From: an uncultured Prevotellaceae bacterium
GTDB lineage: Bacteria > Bacteroidota > Bacteroidia > Bacteroidales > Bacteroidaceae
Reading direction: 5' to 3'
Length of the DNA stretch: 64,000 nucleotides
Assembly (NCBI GenBank): GCA_946411565.1
Contig: CAMKEM010000006.1
Location: 23,427 to 87,426 of the forward strand
The notes beneath the pieces were generated by a model. That model had not been told where the DNA came from. It ran no database searches and saw nothing but the letters and a program-made list of their open reading frames with translations. Positions 24,553-33,895 of this stretch are shown one piece after another (the first letter of the stretch is position 1; each line of letters opens with the position of its first letter). The translations under genes were made by a program, and so were the position numbers.

Positions 24553-25340
24553 TGCAGAATTTCGATTTCACAATAGTTCTACCTGCATATAATGACCAGC
24601 AGTTGTTCTGTCGAACGCTTGAGTCGGTAAGGTGTCAGAAGGATGTCTCGCTTGAGATTATTATTATGGACGATTCCGATAAGAATGACGACATTGAACG
24701 CTATGTGGCATCGCTATGTGATGAGCGCATTGTATATCATCATAATGTGCCGTCGCTTGGAGCTGTGCCTAACTGGAATCGTGGTCTTAGTCTTGCTCGT
24801 GGGCGTAACGTGATGCTCATTCATCATGATGAGGCTCTTGTTTCTGATACATTCCTCAAAAGGGTGGGAGAGAAACTATGCAAGAATGATATCGTTGTTG
24901 CCAACATTGAGGTGCATCGTGTAGATGGCAATACTTATGGACTTTATCCTAAATGGGTTAAGAAATTGTTCATAGCCTGTCCTTCACTTTTCTTCGCCAT
25001 CAATGCCATTGGGCCTTGTGCCGTGGTTGCTATGAGGCGTGAAACGATGCTGATGTTTGATACTCGTACTCGTTGGTTCGTTGATGTGGAATGGTACTAT
25101 CGCATTATGAAGCATTGCAAAGTGATATATATGCCATCCGCAGTAATTGCTTCATATCATGGTCATAAAGGTCAGATATCTAATAATATAGATCAGATGG
25201 CTGAAGCAAAACATGATGTCCGTATGTTGGCTGATAAATATGCTTCCCACGTTATTGTACGACTTGCTATGTGGGTTCATATTCATGTACTTCACAATGG
25301 TGGCCTTCACAATTTTCTAACAGCATTGTTCAAAAGATGA
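24552..25340 (+). CDS. Glycosyltransferase family 2
   Basis: 262 residues. The N-terminus FDFTIVLPAYNDQQLFCRTLESVRCQKDVSLEIIIMDDS is the GT2 nucleotide-binding strand. The usual metal-binding DxD is read here as HHDE (NVMLIHHDEALVSD), an atypical form. The C-terminal half has GPCAVVAMRRETM and the RWFVDVEWYYRIM acceptor-site pattern. Start and stop overlap both neighbours (TGATG and ATGA), showing tight translational coupling within the locus. Confidence 0.83.
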   Translation: MQNFDFTIVLPAYNDQQLFCRTLESVRCQKDVSLEIIIMDDSDKNDDIERYVASLCDERIVYHHNVPSLGAVPNWNRGLSLARGRNVMLIHHDEALVSDTFLKRVGEKLCKNDIVVANIEVHRVDGNTYGLYPKWVKKLFIACPSLFFAINAIGPCAVVAMRRETMLMFDTRTRWFVDVEWYYRIMKHCKVIYMPSAVIASYHGHKGQISNNIDQMAEAKHDVRMLADKYASHVIVRLAMWVHIHVLHNGGLHNFLTALFKR

Positions 25341-26203
25341 AGATAGTAAATATTATAGGAGGCTTGGGCAATCAGATGTTTCAGTTTGCTCTTTATCTTG
25401 CTTTGAAGAATAAATTTCCTGATGAGCAGATAAAAATATTCACTGGTGCCTATAAGGGATATGCCAAGCACAATGCCTATGAGTTGGATCGGGTGTTTGG
25501 TCTTTCTGCCCAAGAGGCAACAAGGAGTGATATGTGCCATCTTGCCTATCCATATCTCAATTACAGAATGTGGCAGATTGGTTTTCATCTTATGCCGCAA
25601 CGTCGAACTATGCTCAATGAGAAAATCTTCGGACACTATTATTCAGAGGTTTTTGAAAAGAGCGACTGTTACTATGATGGGTATTGGCAGAATGAACGCT
25701 ATTTCTCTGATATCCGACAAGAAATACTTATGGCATACACGCCAATCTCCATAGATCAACGTAATGCCTCTGTTGCTCGAAAGTTATCGACATCAAATAG
25801 TGTTTCTATTCATGTGCGTCATGGTGATTTCCTCGATAAGAAATTGTATCGTGGTATCTGTGATTTGGATTATTACAGGACTGCCATTGAGCGTATGATG
25901 AAGGAAACGGATGTTGAATTATTTTGTATCTTCTCAAACGATATTGAGTGGTGCAAGGAAAACATTGTGTCAATGCTTCATGGCAAGGAATATATACTTG
26001 CAGATTGGAATACTGGTACTGATAGCTACCTCGATATGTATCTTATGAGTCAGTGTCGTAATAACATTATCGCTCATTCCTCCTTTTCATGGTGGGGAGC
26101 GTGGCTCAATCAATATCCGCAGAAGATTGTCATAGGTCCACGTAAATGGGTAAACATAAAGAATTCTGAGTTTCAACTTAATCCTTCGTGGATTAAAATA
26201 TAA
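25337..26203 (+). CDS. Alpha-1,2-fucosyltransferase-like, family GT11
   Basis: 288 residues. GT11 transfers L-fucose from GDP-fucose to galactose-type acceptors. Motif I is NIIGGLGNQMFQFALYLAL (about 5-23). The HxRRGD motif appears as VSIHVRHGDF, with His in place of the second Arg, and the third as AHSSFSWWGAWLN. The start ATG overlaps the previous stop (ATGA), which rules out the longer open frame from 25271. No GDP-fucose synthesis genes are in the window, so the donor must come from elsewhere or be a related GDP-sugar. Confidence 0.87.
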   Translation: MKIVNIIGGLGNQMFQFALYLALKNKFPDEQIKIFTGAYKGYAKHNAYELDRVFGLSAQEATRSDMCHLAYPYLNYRMWQIGFHLMPQRRTMLNEKIFGHYYSEVFEKSDCYYDGYWQNERYFSDIRQEILMAYTPISIDQRNASVARKLSTSNSVSIHVRHGDFLDKKLYRGICDLDYYRTAIERMMKETDVELFCIFSNDIEWCKENIVSMLHGKEYILADWNTGTDSYLDMYLMSQCRNNIIAHSSFSWWGAWLNQYPQKIVIGPRKWVNIKNSEFQLNPSWIKI

Positions 26204-26216
26204 AGGTGTAGTATTC

Positions 26217-27419
26217 ATGAATTTAAAATCATTCATATTAAGTGTTGCTCTTGCTGGTTGTTCCCATGTAATTATGGCACAAGATAGAATGCCTATAATT
26301 GCGTATATGGGTGTGCCAGATTGGAAGACTTCCGATGAAAACTTCAAAACGCTTAGTGAGTGTGGGTTTACGGTAAGTCTTTATCCATACGCATCACTTA
26401 ATTTATTGCTCAAGGCTTGTAGAAGTGCGGAAAAATATGGTGTTAGGGTGATTGGACGATGCCCTGAGATGTTCGATGCACCAGCCAAGGCTGCACCTGT
26501 GCTTAAGGCAGAGAAAGGTTTCTATGGTTATTTTCTTCAGGATGAGCCTAATGTACCGCAGATTCATGAAAGGCAAAAGGAAATAGAGGCATTGAAGCGC
26601 TATGATAGTACACATTGTTTCTATATCAACCTATTGCCTTGCATAAATCCTGATTGGGTAATATCGAGCACTAAGGTAAAGAACTATCCTGAGTATCTGC
26701 GAGTTGCTTCCGCTACGGACATACAGCAGATATCTTTCGATTTCTATCCTGTTACCATTAATGGAATACGTGCCACATGGTACAATAACCTTGAGATGAT
26801 ACGTAGGGAGAGTCTTGCTTCTGGAAAGCCTTTTTGGGGGTTTACCCTATCCGTGCCTCATGGTTTGCCTGATGCCAAGACAGAGATATATCCAATGCCA
26901 ACGCTTGCATCACTGCGTCTGCAGATATATTCCAACCTTGCTTATGGTGCACAGGCTATCCAGTATTTCACCTACTGGACTCCAGGAAAGAATGAAGGAT
27001 ATACCTATCATGATGCTCCTGTTAGTCGTGAAGGGGTAAAGACAAAGACCTATGATCTCGTTCAACAGATGAACGTAGAACTGAAATCGGTTGCCACTCT
27101 CTTCTATAAAGCAAAAGTTACTCATGTTAATCACATGGGGAAGAAATTGCCAGAGGGAACTAAGCATTTGGATGTAATGCCAGTTAATATCCGTAGGATA
27201 ATAACAAAAGGCAGCAAGGGAGCTTTGGTTTCGCAGTTTGAAAAGGATGGTCATAAATACCTTGCCATTGTGAACAAGAGCCTCACATCTACATTGGGAA
27301 TAGAGATTGATACATTAAATAACCAACCAGTTCAGATAACGAAGACTCTTGCCACTGTCCCTATGCAGAAGAAATATGCATTGACGGCTGGTGACATCCT
27401 TATTTTTCGATTGAAGTAA
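26217..27419 (+). CDS. Secreted TIM-barrel, glycoside-hydrolase-like protein
   Basis: 400 residues. The signal sequence MNLKSFILSVALAGCSHVIMAQ contains LAGC, a possible lipobox, with a competing cleavage after MAQ. Residues about 25-300 read as a (beta/alpha)8 barrel: IIAYMGVPDW, GVRVIGRC, the catalytic-looking GYFLQDEPN (acid Glu), IQQISFDFYP and GFTLSVPHG; the C-terminal 80 residues form a beta-sandwich. It resembles GH42/GH2-clan A-like enzymes but no specific family can be named. A periplasmic enzyme inside a cytoplasmic glycosyltransferase operon is unusual and suggests glycan trimming or recycling. Confidence 0.62.
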   Translation: MNLKSFILSVALAGCSHVIMAQDRMPIIAYMGVPDWKTSDENFKTLSECGFTVSLYPYASLNLLLKACRSAEKYGVRVIGRCPEMFDAPAKAAPVLKAEKGFYGYFLQDEPNVPQIHERQKEIEALKRYDSTHCFYINLLPCINPDWVISSTKVKNYPEYLRVASATDIQQISFDFYPVTINGIRATWYNNLEMIRRESLASGKPFWGFTLSVPHGLPDAKTEIYPMPTLASLRLQIYSNLAYGAQAIQYFTYWTPGKNEGYTYHDAPVSREGVKTKTYDLVQQMNVELKSVATLFYKAKVTHVNHMGKKLPEGTKHLDVMPVNIRRIITKGSKGALVSQFEKDGHKYLAIVNKSLTSTLGIEIDTLNNQPVQITKTLATVPMQKKYALTAGDILIFRLK

Positions 27420-27432
27420 AAGAATACAGATT

Positions 27433-28248
27433 ATGTCCGTTTCAGTATTGATGTCCACATATATAAAGGAGAATCCTGATTGGCTTGATGCTTCCCTTCG
27501 TAGTATCTATGACGATCAGACACAGAAACCTGACGAGATTGTGCTTGTTCTGGACGGTCCCTTGACACCAGAACTACAGAATGTCATCAATCGTTGGAAG
27601 ACTGCCCTCAAGGATGTCCTGACTATTGTTGCCAACATGCGAAATCAGGGATTGGCACTTTCTCTCAATGACGGATTGAAGGTTGCAAAGGGGGATATCA
27701 TCGTCCGTATGGATTCTGATGACATAGCCTTTCCTGAAAGGATTGAGAAGCAGGTGGAATTTATGGAGCTGCATAAAGATATTGACGTTGTAGGGGCATG
27801 GATAACGGAGTTTATTGGTACGCCCGATAATGTGAGGTCTATAAGGAAAGTACCTGAGACATCCGACGAGATTTATGAGTTTGGCAAATGTCGTAATCCT
27901 CTCAATCATCCTTCTGTGGCATTCCGTAGGGAGCGGATTGTGGAGCATGGCGGTTATACTCACTTTCTGCTGTTTGAAGATTATTGTCTTTGGGCGCAGT
28001 TGCTTACTAAGGGATATCGCTTCTACAATATTCAGGAGTCGTTGCTGTGGTTCAGAACTTCTGCGGATATGTTCTCGCGAAGGGGAGGTTGGCACTATGC
28101 GTTTACCGAACTAAAGTTCCAGCGCTATCTGTATGGGATTGGCTATATCACACTGCCTACATTATTGAGAAACAGCATCGTACGATTCAATGGTAGAATA
28201 ATGCCTAACTGGATGCGTCGTTTTATGTATTCTCACTATGTAAGATGA
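27433..28248 (+). CDS. Glycosyltransferase family 2
   Basis: 271 residues. VSVLMSTYIKENPDWLDASLRSIYDDQTQKPDEIVLVLDGPLT, a metal site at IVRMDSDDIAFPERIEKQV, and the acceptor-binding NPLNHPSVAFRRE and LFEDYCLWAQLL are all characteristic of GT2 enzymes similar to WaaE/rhamnosyl- and galactosyl-transferases. It is the tenth gene of the run. About 240 bp without a gene follow before the sugar-transferase fusion. Confidence 0.88.
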   Translation: MSVSVLMSTYIKENPDWLDASLRSIYDDQTQKPDEIVLVLDGPLTPELQNVINRWKTALKDVLTIVANMRNQGLALSLNDGLKVAKGDIIVRMDSDDIAFPERIEKQVEFMELHKDIDVVGAWITEFIGTPDNVRSIRKVPETSDEIYEFGKCRNPLNHPSVAFRRERIVEHGGYTHFLLFEDYCLWAQLLTKGYRFYNIQESLLWFRTSADMFSRRGGWHYAFTELKFQRYLYGIGYITLPTLLRNSIVRFNGRIMPNWMRRFMYSHYVR

Positions 28249-28489
28249 TTCCATTGTTCGTTAATGGGGAATATCATAACTATTTATTCTTTTTTCGGGG
28301 GATTATACATGAATTTTCAGGATTTATCAAATATTATCATTCACTTATAATGGCGGTTTAATAGAAAATATAAGGATTGGGGGATTCGGGATGAAATGTT
28401 GATAATGGAATTTCGTCTCTCTTATTTTACAATAAATAACATTTATTTACGTTTTATATACAAAATGTTTAAACTTCTAACAGTAGTTG

Positions 28490-30340
28490 ATGAACGAGCT
28501 TAACTATATCTATATAATTCCGTGCATTATTAGCATACTGCTTTCCGTGGTCATTATCACTCGTATGAGATTGTTTAGTGCAAGTGGAACTTTTTTTCGT
28601 ACGGTTGATGATGCTGATAGGGAAAGGGGAATTGTGGAAATAGGTGGAATGGCCATATTTCCTATACTTTTGGTGTCCTTGTGTATATCGTTGGGCTTAC
28701 CTAAATGGTTCGGTTTCGATTCGTTAAGTAGTTCTGAGGTTGAGAGGTCAGGTTTGCGAATAATGCAGGTTGTGGCAGGTGCAGCATTGCTTTATATTGT
28801 TGGTTTGAAGAATGATCTCCACGGAACCTCATCCAAGGTAAAGCTGATAACTCTCTTCTGTGCAGCTTCTATGTTCCCTGTATCTAAACTTTGGATAGTG
28901 GATCTGCAGGGTGTTTTTGGAATATATGAACTGCCTTATTGGGTAGGAATGTCGTTGACGGTATTCGTGGTTATGTACCTAACTGAGACGATAGCCCTCT
29001 TCGATGATATAGACGGACTTGGTGCTGGTCTCATTACCATCATGACAGCCCTCCTAATGGGCTTCTGCATTGTCTATGAGTTTACTCTTGGTTCCATCGT
29101 TTCATCGGCATTGCTTGGCGTATCTCTCACTTACAGTTTGCTAAAGCTATTCCGTAAGAATTGGAAGAAAACGCTAATGGGGCATTCTGGCTCATACGTG
29201 CTTGGGTATATCCTCAGCTATCTCACACTATCCGTCACACAGCAAAGCGGACATCGTATGCCTGAGGGAATGCTCATGGTTGCTCTCGGTGTAACTATTG
29301 TTCCAATGCTAGATGTATTGCGTGTGCTCCGTCAGCGTGTGCGTGAAGGACGTGCAATGCTCACTCCTGACCGTAACCAGATGCAGCATCGTTTTGTACG
29401 AATGGGTATCGCACCATCACTTACACCTGTATGTATCATCGTCATACTGCTCGTATTTGCCAGTATCAATGCGTACTGGGTAGTGATGCAGAAAAACCTC
29501 ACAGTCCTCTTCATTATTGATGCAATCCTATGGTGCTTGATGCAGTTCGGTATCAGTTTTGCTATTAGTACATATGAGTCAAAACGTCGTCATCGCAAAT
29601 GGGATATGGAGTATGGGCGTGATGCGTGGGAGGCTAATGTCCCTGTTGAGATAATTAAACGTAAACAACAGACATTCGGCACGTTAGGACTTCCGCAGAA
29701 TGTTATTCTTGGAGAGGAAATAGATTTTATTCCTGATGGAATGAACTCTATTGAGCGTAATATTAAGCGATTGGTGGATATGACTCTGGCTGGTATAATG
29801 CTTATCCTAATGTCTCCATTATTCCTGTTGTCGTATATCCTTATCAAACTTGATGATGGCGGACCTGCTATATACCGACAAGAGCGTCTTGGTAGATTCG
29901 GACGTCCGTTCTATATCTATAAGTTCCGATCAATGCGCCTCGATGCCGAGAAGTTCGGTCCTGCACTTAGTCATTCTGGTGGCGATGATGATCCTCGTCT
30001 TACTAAGGTTGGCAAATTCCTACGTGCTCACCATCTTGATGAACTTCCACAACTTTGGAACGTATTTTGTGGTGATATGGCGTTTATTGGCTATCGTCCA
30101 GAACGTAAGTTTTTCATTGATCAGATAATGAAGCACGATCCACGCTATTCATTCCTTTACCAGATACGTCCAGGAGTAACGAGCTACGCAACCCTATACA
30201 ATGGCTATACCGATACAATGGAGAAGATGCTCCGTCGTCTAAACTACGACCTTTACTATCTTGAGCATCGTTCTTTCTGGTTCGATATAAAAACCCTGTG
30301 GCTGACGTTCATTAGCATCATATTTGGTAAGAAATTCTAA
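28490..30340 (+). CDS. MraY/WecA-like domain fused to a bacterial sugar transferase
   Basis: 616 residues; a TTG at 28487 opens the frame one codon before the ATG. Residues about 1-370 form a multi-helix membrane domain like the polyprenyl-phosphate HexNAc-1-P transferases, but catalytic motifs are altered: VGLKNDLHG instead of a paired Asp, FDDIDGLGAG without the upstream Asn, MGHSGSYVLGY for MGDSGS, and DRNQMQHRF for the HxHH loop. Residues about 425-616 are an intact sugar-1-phosphate transferase (YRQERLGRFGRPFYIYKFRSM, DDPRLTKVGKFLR, DELPQLWNVFCGDMAFIGYRPER, RPGVTSYATLYNG). It probably starts the lipid-linked glycan with a hexose-1-phosphate. The front domain may be a scaffold. Confidence 0.82.
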   Translation: MNELNYIYIIPCIISILLSVVIITRMRLFSASGTFFRTVDDADRERGIVEIGGMAIFPILLVSLCISLGLPKWFGFDSLSSSEVERSGLRIMQVVAGAALLYIVGLKNDLHGTSSKVKLITLFCAASMFPVSKLWIVDLQGVFGIYELPYWVGMSLTVFVVMYLTETIALFDDIDGLGAGLITIMTALLMGFCIVYEFTLGSIVSSALLGVSLTYSLLKLFRKNWKKTLMGHSGSYVLGYILSYLTLSVTQQSGHRMPEGMLMVALGVTIVPMLDVLRVLRQRVREGRAMLTPDRNQMQHRFVRMGIAPSLTPVCIIVILLVFASINAYWVVMQKNLTVLFIIDAILWCLMQFGISFAISTYESKRRHRKWDMEYGRDAWEANVPVEIIKRKQQTFGTLGLPQNVILGEEIDFIPDGMNSIERNIKRLVDMTLAGIMLILMSPLFLLSYILIKLDDGGPAIYRQERLGRFGRPFYIYKFRSMRLDAEKFGPALSHSGGDDDPRLTKVGKFLRAHHLDELPQLWNVFCGDMAFIGYRPERKFFIDQIMKHDPRYSFLYQIRPGVTSYATLYNGYTDTMEKMLRRLNYDLYYLEHRSFWFDIKTLWLTFISIIFGKKF

Positions 30341-30342
30341 AA

Positions 30343-30939
30343 TCACCTTACTCCCAATACCTTGTGCGTCTGTAAAGATAGACGCCATTTTGGATGGGCA
30401 AGGATGTAGTCTATTGTTTGATTGGTTATGAAAGTGTCTTTCTGGCGATCGTTCGTACAGCAAGGTTGCAGACTATACTCCTTCGCGTTAATTGCATCAT
30501 ATTGGCTCATATCTTGCTCGGCACCCTCATATACCACCTTCAGTTCATCAATGCGCTGTATGTTAAGCGTATGAATTGTGGAAGGCGATGGGTCTTTCTG
30601 CTTAGGAGAACACGTTATCCAATCCACCTCGCAACCCTCTTGCAATGCCCTTGTGCCGTTGGTCTCAAGCATTATGTAGAAGCCTGCGGCATGAAGTAGG
30701 GTAGTGAGTGATGCTGTGAGTTGTAATGTAGGTTCACCGCCTGTAATTACGATGTATTGTGAAGGGTATTGGCTAACTTCTGCCACGATCTCTTCTTCAC
30801 TCATTTCTGTAAAGGAATGAAATTCGGTGTCGCAGAACCAACAGTTCAGGTTACAGCCTGCAAAACGCACGAATACGGCAGGAGTACCCGTATAGCGCCC
30901 CTCCCCTTGAATGGAGTAGAATATCTCGTTTATTTTCAT
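30343..30939 (-). CDS. queE: 7-carboxy-7-deazaguanine synthase (radical SAM)
   Basis: 198 residues. Rearranges 6-carboxytetrahydropterin to 7-carboxy-7-deazaguanine on the route to queuosine. The substrate loop EIFYSIQGEGRYTGTPAVFVRFAGC leads into the iron-sulphur cysteines Cys29, Cys33 and Cys36 (CX3CX2C), followed by the SAM motif VITGGEPTLQ. It is the downstream partner of queD with 4 bp between them. Other pathway genes (queC, queF, folE-like) are not in the window. Confidence 0.95.
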   Translation of the reverse strand: MKINEIFYSIQGEGRYTGTPAVFVRFAGCNLNCWFCDTEFHSFTEMSEEEIVAEVSQYPSQYIVITGGEPTLQLTASLTTLLHAAGFYIMLETNGTRALQEGCEVDWITCSPKQKDPSPSTIHTLNIQRIDELKVVYEGAEQDMSQYDAINAKEYSLQPCCTNDRQKDTFITNQTIDYILAHPKWRLSLQTHKVLGVR

Positions 30940-30943
30940 ATTC

Positions 30944-31273
30944 TTACTTCTCGTATATGGCTATATTACCCTCACTTTCCTGCACGCTTACGCGATAGCA
31001 GGAAGGAACCCTATCCGCAATCCAGCGTGCAATATTCTCCGCTGTAGGATTGCAGTCGAGTACGTCATTAAGGCATTTGTGATCCAGTTGTCCTTTTACA
31101 ATCTTTTTGATATGGGTGAAATCCACGACTATTCCATCTGCGTCGAGGGTTTCTGACTTGCAGTATACCACAATCTTCCAGTTGTGACCGTGCAGATTCT
31201 CGCATTTGCTGCGATAACTGAGATTCAGATGATGTGCAGCTGAAATCTCAAGCGTTTTCTCTATGTAATACAT
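30944..31273 (-). CDS. queD: 6-carboxytetrahydropterin synthase
   Basis: 109 residues. Converts dihydroneopterin triphosphate to 6-carboxytetrahydropterin. Zinc ligands are His15 and the HGHNW pair (His28, His30), the catalytic Cys24 is in SKCENLHGHNW, and DFTHIKKIVKGQLDHKCLND and NPTAENIA follow as in QueD. It forms an operon with queE downstream. No preQ1 riboswitch was recognised in the 120 bp upstream. Confidence 0.95.
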   Translation of the reverse strand: MYYIEKTLEISAAHHLNLSYRSKCENLHGHNWKIVVYCKSETLDADGIVVDFTHIKKIVKGQLDHKCLNDVLDCNPTAENIARWIADRVPSCYRVSVQESEGNIAIYEK

Positions 31274-31918
31274 TCTAAGTTTTTTTGATAGGGTTTTCTT
31301 AGACCTATTTATTTTTATGTTTTGTGATTAGAGTTTCGTGTTGAACTAACTATAACGTTAAACATTTTGCGGGTGCAAAGTTACTAAAAAAAAAGCATAT
31401 TCCATAATATTTCCTCGAAATAAATTATCTTAATGATAGTATTACGAATTGCCAATATGGCAAGCTGCTTTTTGCTTTTCTGAAAATTACCACGCAAGTC
31501 ATCGAATTTGCCTTCTCAAAACCTCTACATTTTTATTTTAGCACAGGGTTGCATCACTCTGATTCCTCTTTGGTTCCACTATGACTCCACTCTTTAGCTC
31601 TTTTAATGAATGGGATTTGAAACGGATTTGGAACGGACCTGGAACGGGCTTGAACCCCATAAAGGATAAGTGACAATTAGACAAATCTTGTGGTAATTAA
31701 TGATTAATTTGCAACTTATCAAAAAGTTATGTATCTTCTTTTTCTGAAAATATGTGGAGTTTTAATAAACGGAGCCTAATATAATATGTGGTGGGAAAAT
31801 ATTGGATAATGGTAATGATGACGTGAAAAATAATAAAATTATTTGGTAGAGTGCTGAAAAAGTTGTACTTTTGCAGAAAAATAGAAGTTTTAGTAACAAA
31901 TTTATATATAACACAAAA
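31274..31918. other. Divergent intergenic region, 645 bp
   Basis: Contains a short GGAACGGA-type tandem (31607-31660) related to the repeats at 17.1 and 60.4 kb, and the leuB promoter at 31842-31873. No gene, tRNA or clear leader peptide is seen; no leucine-rich short frame was found. Confidence 0.6.
31842..31873 (+). promoter_or_regulatory. leuB promoter
   Basis: -33 TTTG (31842-31845), 20-bp spacer, -7 TACTTTTG (31866-31873); a textbook Bacteroidetes promoter 45 bp before the ATG. Confidence 0.8.
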
Positions 31919-33001
31919 ATGAATTTGAAAATTGCTGTTCTGGCTGGTGATGGCATCGGACCAGAGATTATGGAGCAGGGCGTTGCTGTAATGGACGCTG
32001 TTGCAAAGAAGTTTGGACACGAGGTTAGTTACAAGGAGGCTCTCTGTGGTGCTCACGCTATTGATGAGGTAGGTGATCCATTCCCAGAGGAGACTTTCAA
32101 GATTTGTGAGGAGGCTGATGCTGTTCTCTTCGCTTCTGTTGGTGATCCTAAGTTCGATAACAACCCTTCAGCAAAGGTACGTCCAGAGCAGGGACTTCTC
32201 GCTATGCGTAAGAAGCTCGGTTTGTTTGCTAACATCCGTCCTGTAACAACTTTCGACTGCCTTGTTCACAAGTCACCTCTTAAGGATGAGATCGTTAAGG
32301 GTGCTGACTTCATCTGCATCCGTGAGCTTACTGGCGGTATGTACTTCGGCAAGAAGCAGGAGCCTGCAATGAATGCTGAGATTGGTACTGAGGACGCTCT
32401 TGATACAAACTACTATTCTCGTCCAGAGGTTGAGCGCATTCTCCGCGTAGGCTATCAGTATGCTCGTCAGCGCAGAAAGCACCTCACGGTTGTTGATAAG
32501 GCTAACGTGCTGGCTTCAAGCCGTCTGTGGCGTAAGGTTGCTCAGGAGATTGAGAAGGAATATCCAGACGTAACAACAGACTATATGTATGTTGACAACG
32601 CTGCTATGCGTATGATTCAGGAGCCTAAGTTCTTCGACGTTATGGTAACAGAGAATACATTTGGTGATATCCTTACCGATGAGGGCTCTTGTATCACAGG
32701 TTCTATGGGCCTTCTCCCATCAGCTTCTACAGGTTCTTCTACTCCTGTATTCGAGCCTATCCACGGTTCTTGGCCACAGGGTAAGGGCTTGAACATCGCT
32801 AACCCACTTGCACAGATTCTTTCTGTTGCTATGCTCTATGAGTATTTCGACCTCAAGGAAGAGGGGGTTCTCATCCGTAAGGCTGTTGATGCTTCTCTCG
32901 ACCAGAACGTGCGTACTCCTGAGATTCAGGTAGAGGGTGGCGCAAAGTATGGCACTAAGGAAGTTGGTGCTTGGATTGTTGACTTCATTAAGAAGGCGTA
33001 A
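31919..33001 (+). CDS. leuB: 3-isopropylmalate dehydrogenase
   Basis: 360 residues. NAD-dependent oxidation and decarboxylation of 3-isopropylmalate in leucine synthesis. [23 protein letters not shown], the NKxxV-like [12 protein letters not shown], and [28 protein letters not shown] mark the family. The longer open frame from 31871 overlaps the promoter, so ATG 31919 is used. Codon use is strongly biased (CGT, AAG, GGT, AAC), pointing to high expression. It stands alone; leuA, leuC and leuD are not adjacent. A GC-rich repeat arm follows the stop after 4 bp. Confidence 0.95.
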   Translation: MNLKIAVLAGDGIGPEIMEQGVAVMDAVAKKFGHEVSYKEALCGAHAIDEVGDPFPEETFKICEEADAVLFASVGDPKFDNNPSAKVRPEQGLLAMRKKLGLFANIRPVTTFDCLVHKSPLKDEIVKGADFICIRELTGGMYFGKKQEPAMNAEIGTEDALDTNYYSRPEVERILRVGYQYARQRRKHLTVVDKANVLASSRLWRKVAQEIEKEYPDVTTDYMYVDNAAMRMIQEPKFFDVMVTENTFGDILTDEGSCITGSMGLLPSASTGSSTPVFEPIHGSWPQGKGLNIANPLAQILSVAMLYEYFDLKEEGVLIRKAVDASLDQNVRTPEIQVEGGAKYGTKEVGAWIVDFIKKA

Positions 33002-33005
33002 ATAA

Positions 33006-33192
33006 GTAGTAGCCCCCAGCCCCCCAAGGGGGAGCTTTTTAATACAATTTGCTTCCTTGCGAGGTATCCTTGATTGTTGTGTAAAAAGCTCTTTCTTGGT
33101 ATTGGAGGGCTACTTTTAATTTATTGATGTATGTTCCATAAGGATAAATACTATCTAAAAAAACTCCCCCTTGGGGGGCTGGGGGGCTTTTT
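33006..33192. repeat. Paired GC-rich arms (family B) joining leuB and the TPR gene
   Basis: The left arm (33006-33040) is AGTAGCCCCCAGCCCCCC then AAGGGGGAGCTTTTT; the right arm (33160-33192) is its inverted copy and is translated as KLPLGGLGGFF at the start of the next protein. The spacer is about 120 bp. Confidence 0.85.
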
Positions 33193-33895
33193 CTTTGTAT
33201 GCTCCCTTTCCCTATCCTCACAGGCGCAGACGCAGCAGCAATGGAAGGATTCTATCTCCGTTCTTTCGAAGATGATAGATCAGAATCCTAAGTCGCTGGA
33301 GTATCGTATGCGTAAGGCGGAGTGTAACATAGCGTTGGAGCAATGGCAATATGCCCTTGACGAGTATTCCAACATCCTCGACCAGTATCCAACGCATATC
33401 GGGGCGCTGTATTTCCGTGCCTTCGTCAATCATAAACTTCACAGATATAACTTTGCCCGTGCGGACTATGAGCAGGTGCTGAGATATGAGCCTGACCATA
33501 AGAGTGCGCTTACAGGACTTATCCTTAACAACATTGAAGAGAAGCGTTTGCCTGAGGCTTATGATCAGGCTAATCATCTTGTGGAACTCTATAAGGATGA
33601 TGCTGCGAGTTATGCCACACGTGCTCAAGTGGAGGAAGCGATGGAAAAGCTGTCTCTCGCTATTGATGATATTTCTTCTGCAATAGACATAACTGCTGCC
33701 AAGCTTAGCCCCAACCAACGTCTTAGCTATGGTGATGACTATACCCAGTATGTTCTCCAGCGTATAGCCCTTTACCGCAAGGGAATGGTACAATTGAATA
33801 AAAAGGGAAATTCGGATGATAGGTTCCTCGATAAGATAGAGGCCGATCAGGCTTTGCTCGTGAGTAAGGGAATACCGAGTAGGGCGGTGAAATAA
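33131..33895 (+). CDS. Secreted tetratricopeptide-repeat protein
   Basis: 254 residues. The signal peptide MFHKDKYYLKKLPLGGLGGFFFVCSLSLSSQAQ derives its hydrophobic core from the repeat arm at 33160-33192. Residues about 40-200 hold four to five TPR units (ALEQWQYALDEYSNILDQYPTHIGALYFRA, KLHRYNFARADYEQVLRYEPDH), giving a protein-protein interaction surface in the periplasm. Partner and role are unknown. The C-terminal region (NKKGNSDDRFLDKIEADQ) is charged. No operon partner is obvious. Confidence 0.8.
   Translation: MFHKDKYYLKKLPLGGLGGFFFVCSLSLSSQAQTQQQWKDSISVLSKMIDQNPKSLEYRMRKAECNIALEQWQYALDEYSNILDQYPTHIGALYFRAFVNHKLHRYNFARADYEQVLRYEPDHKSALTGLILNNIEEKRLPEAYDQANHLVELYKDDAASYATRAQVEEAMEKLSLAIDDISSAIDITAAKLSPNQRLSYGDDYTQYVLQRIALYRKGMVQLNKKGNSDDRFLDKIEADQALLVSKGIPSRAVK

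Noticed and set aside
25271..25336. Upstream start for the GT11 gene
   Set aside because: It overlaps the preceding glycosyltransferase; the ATGA-coupled start at 25337 aligns with the family.
31274..31918. Leucine attenuator before leuB
   Set aside because: No leader peptide rich in Leu codons and no terminator/antiterminator pair was found.
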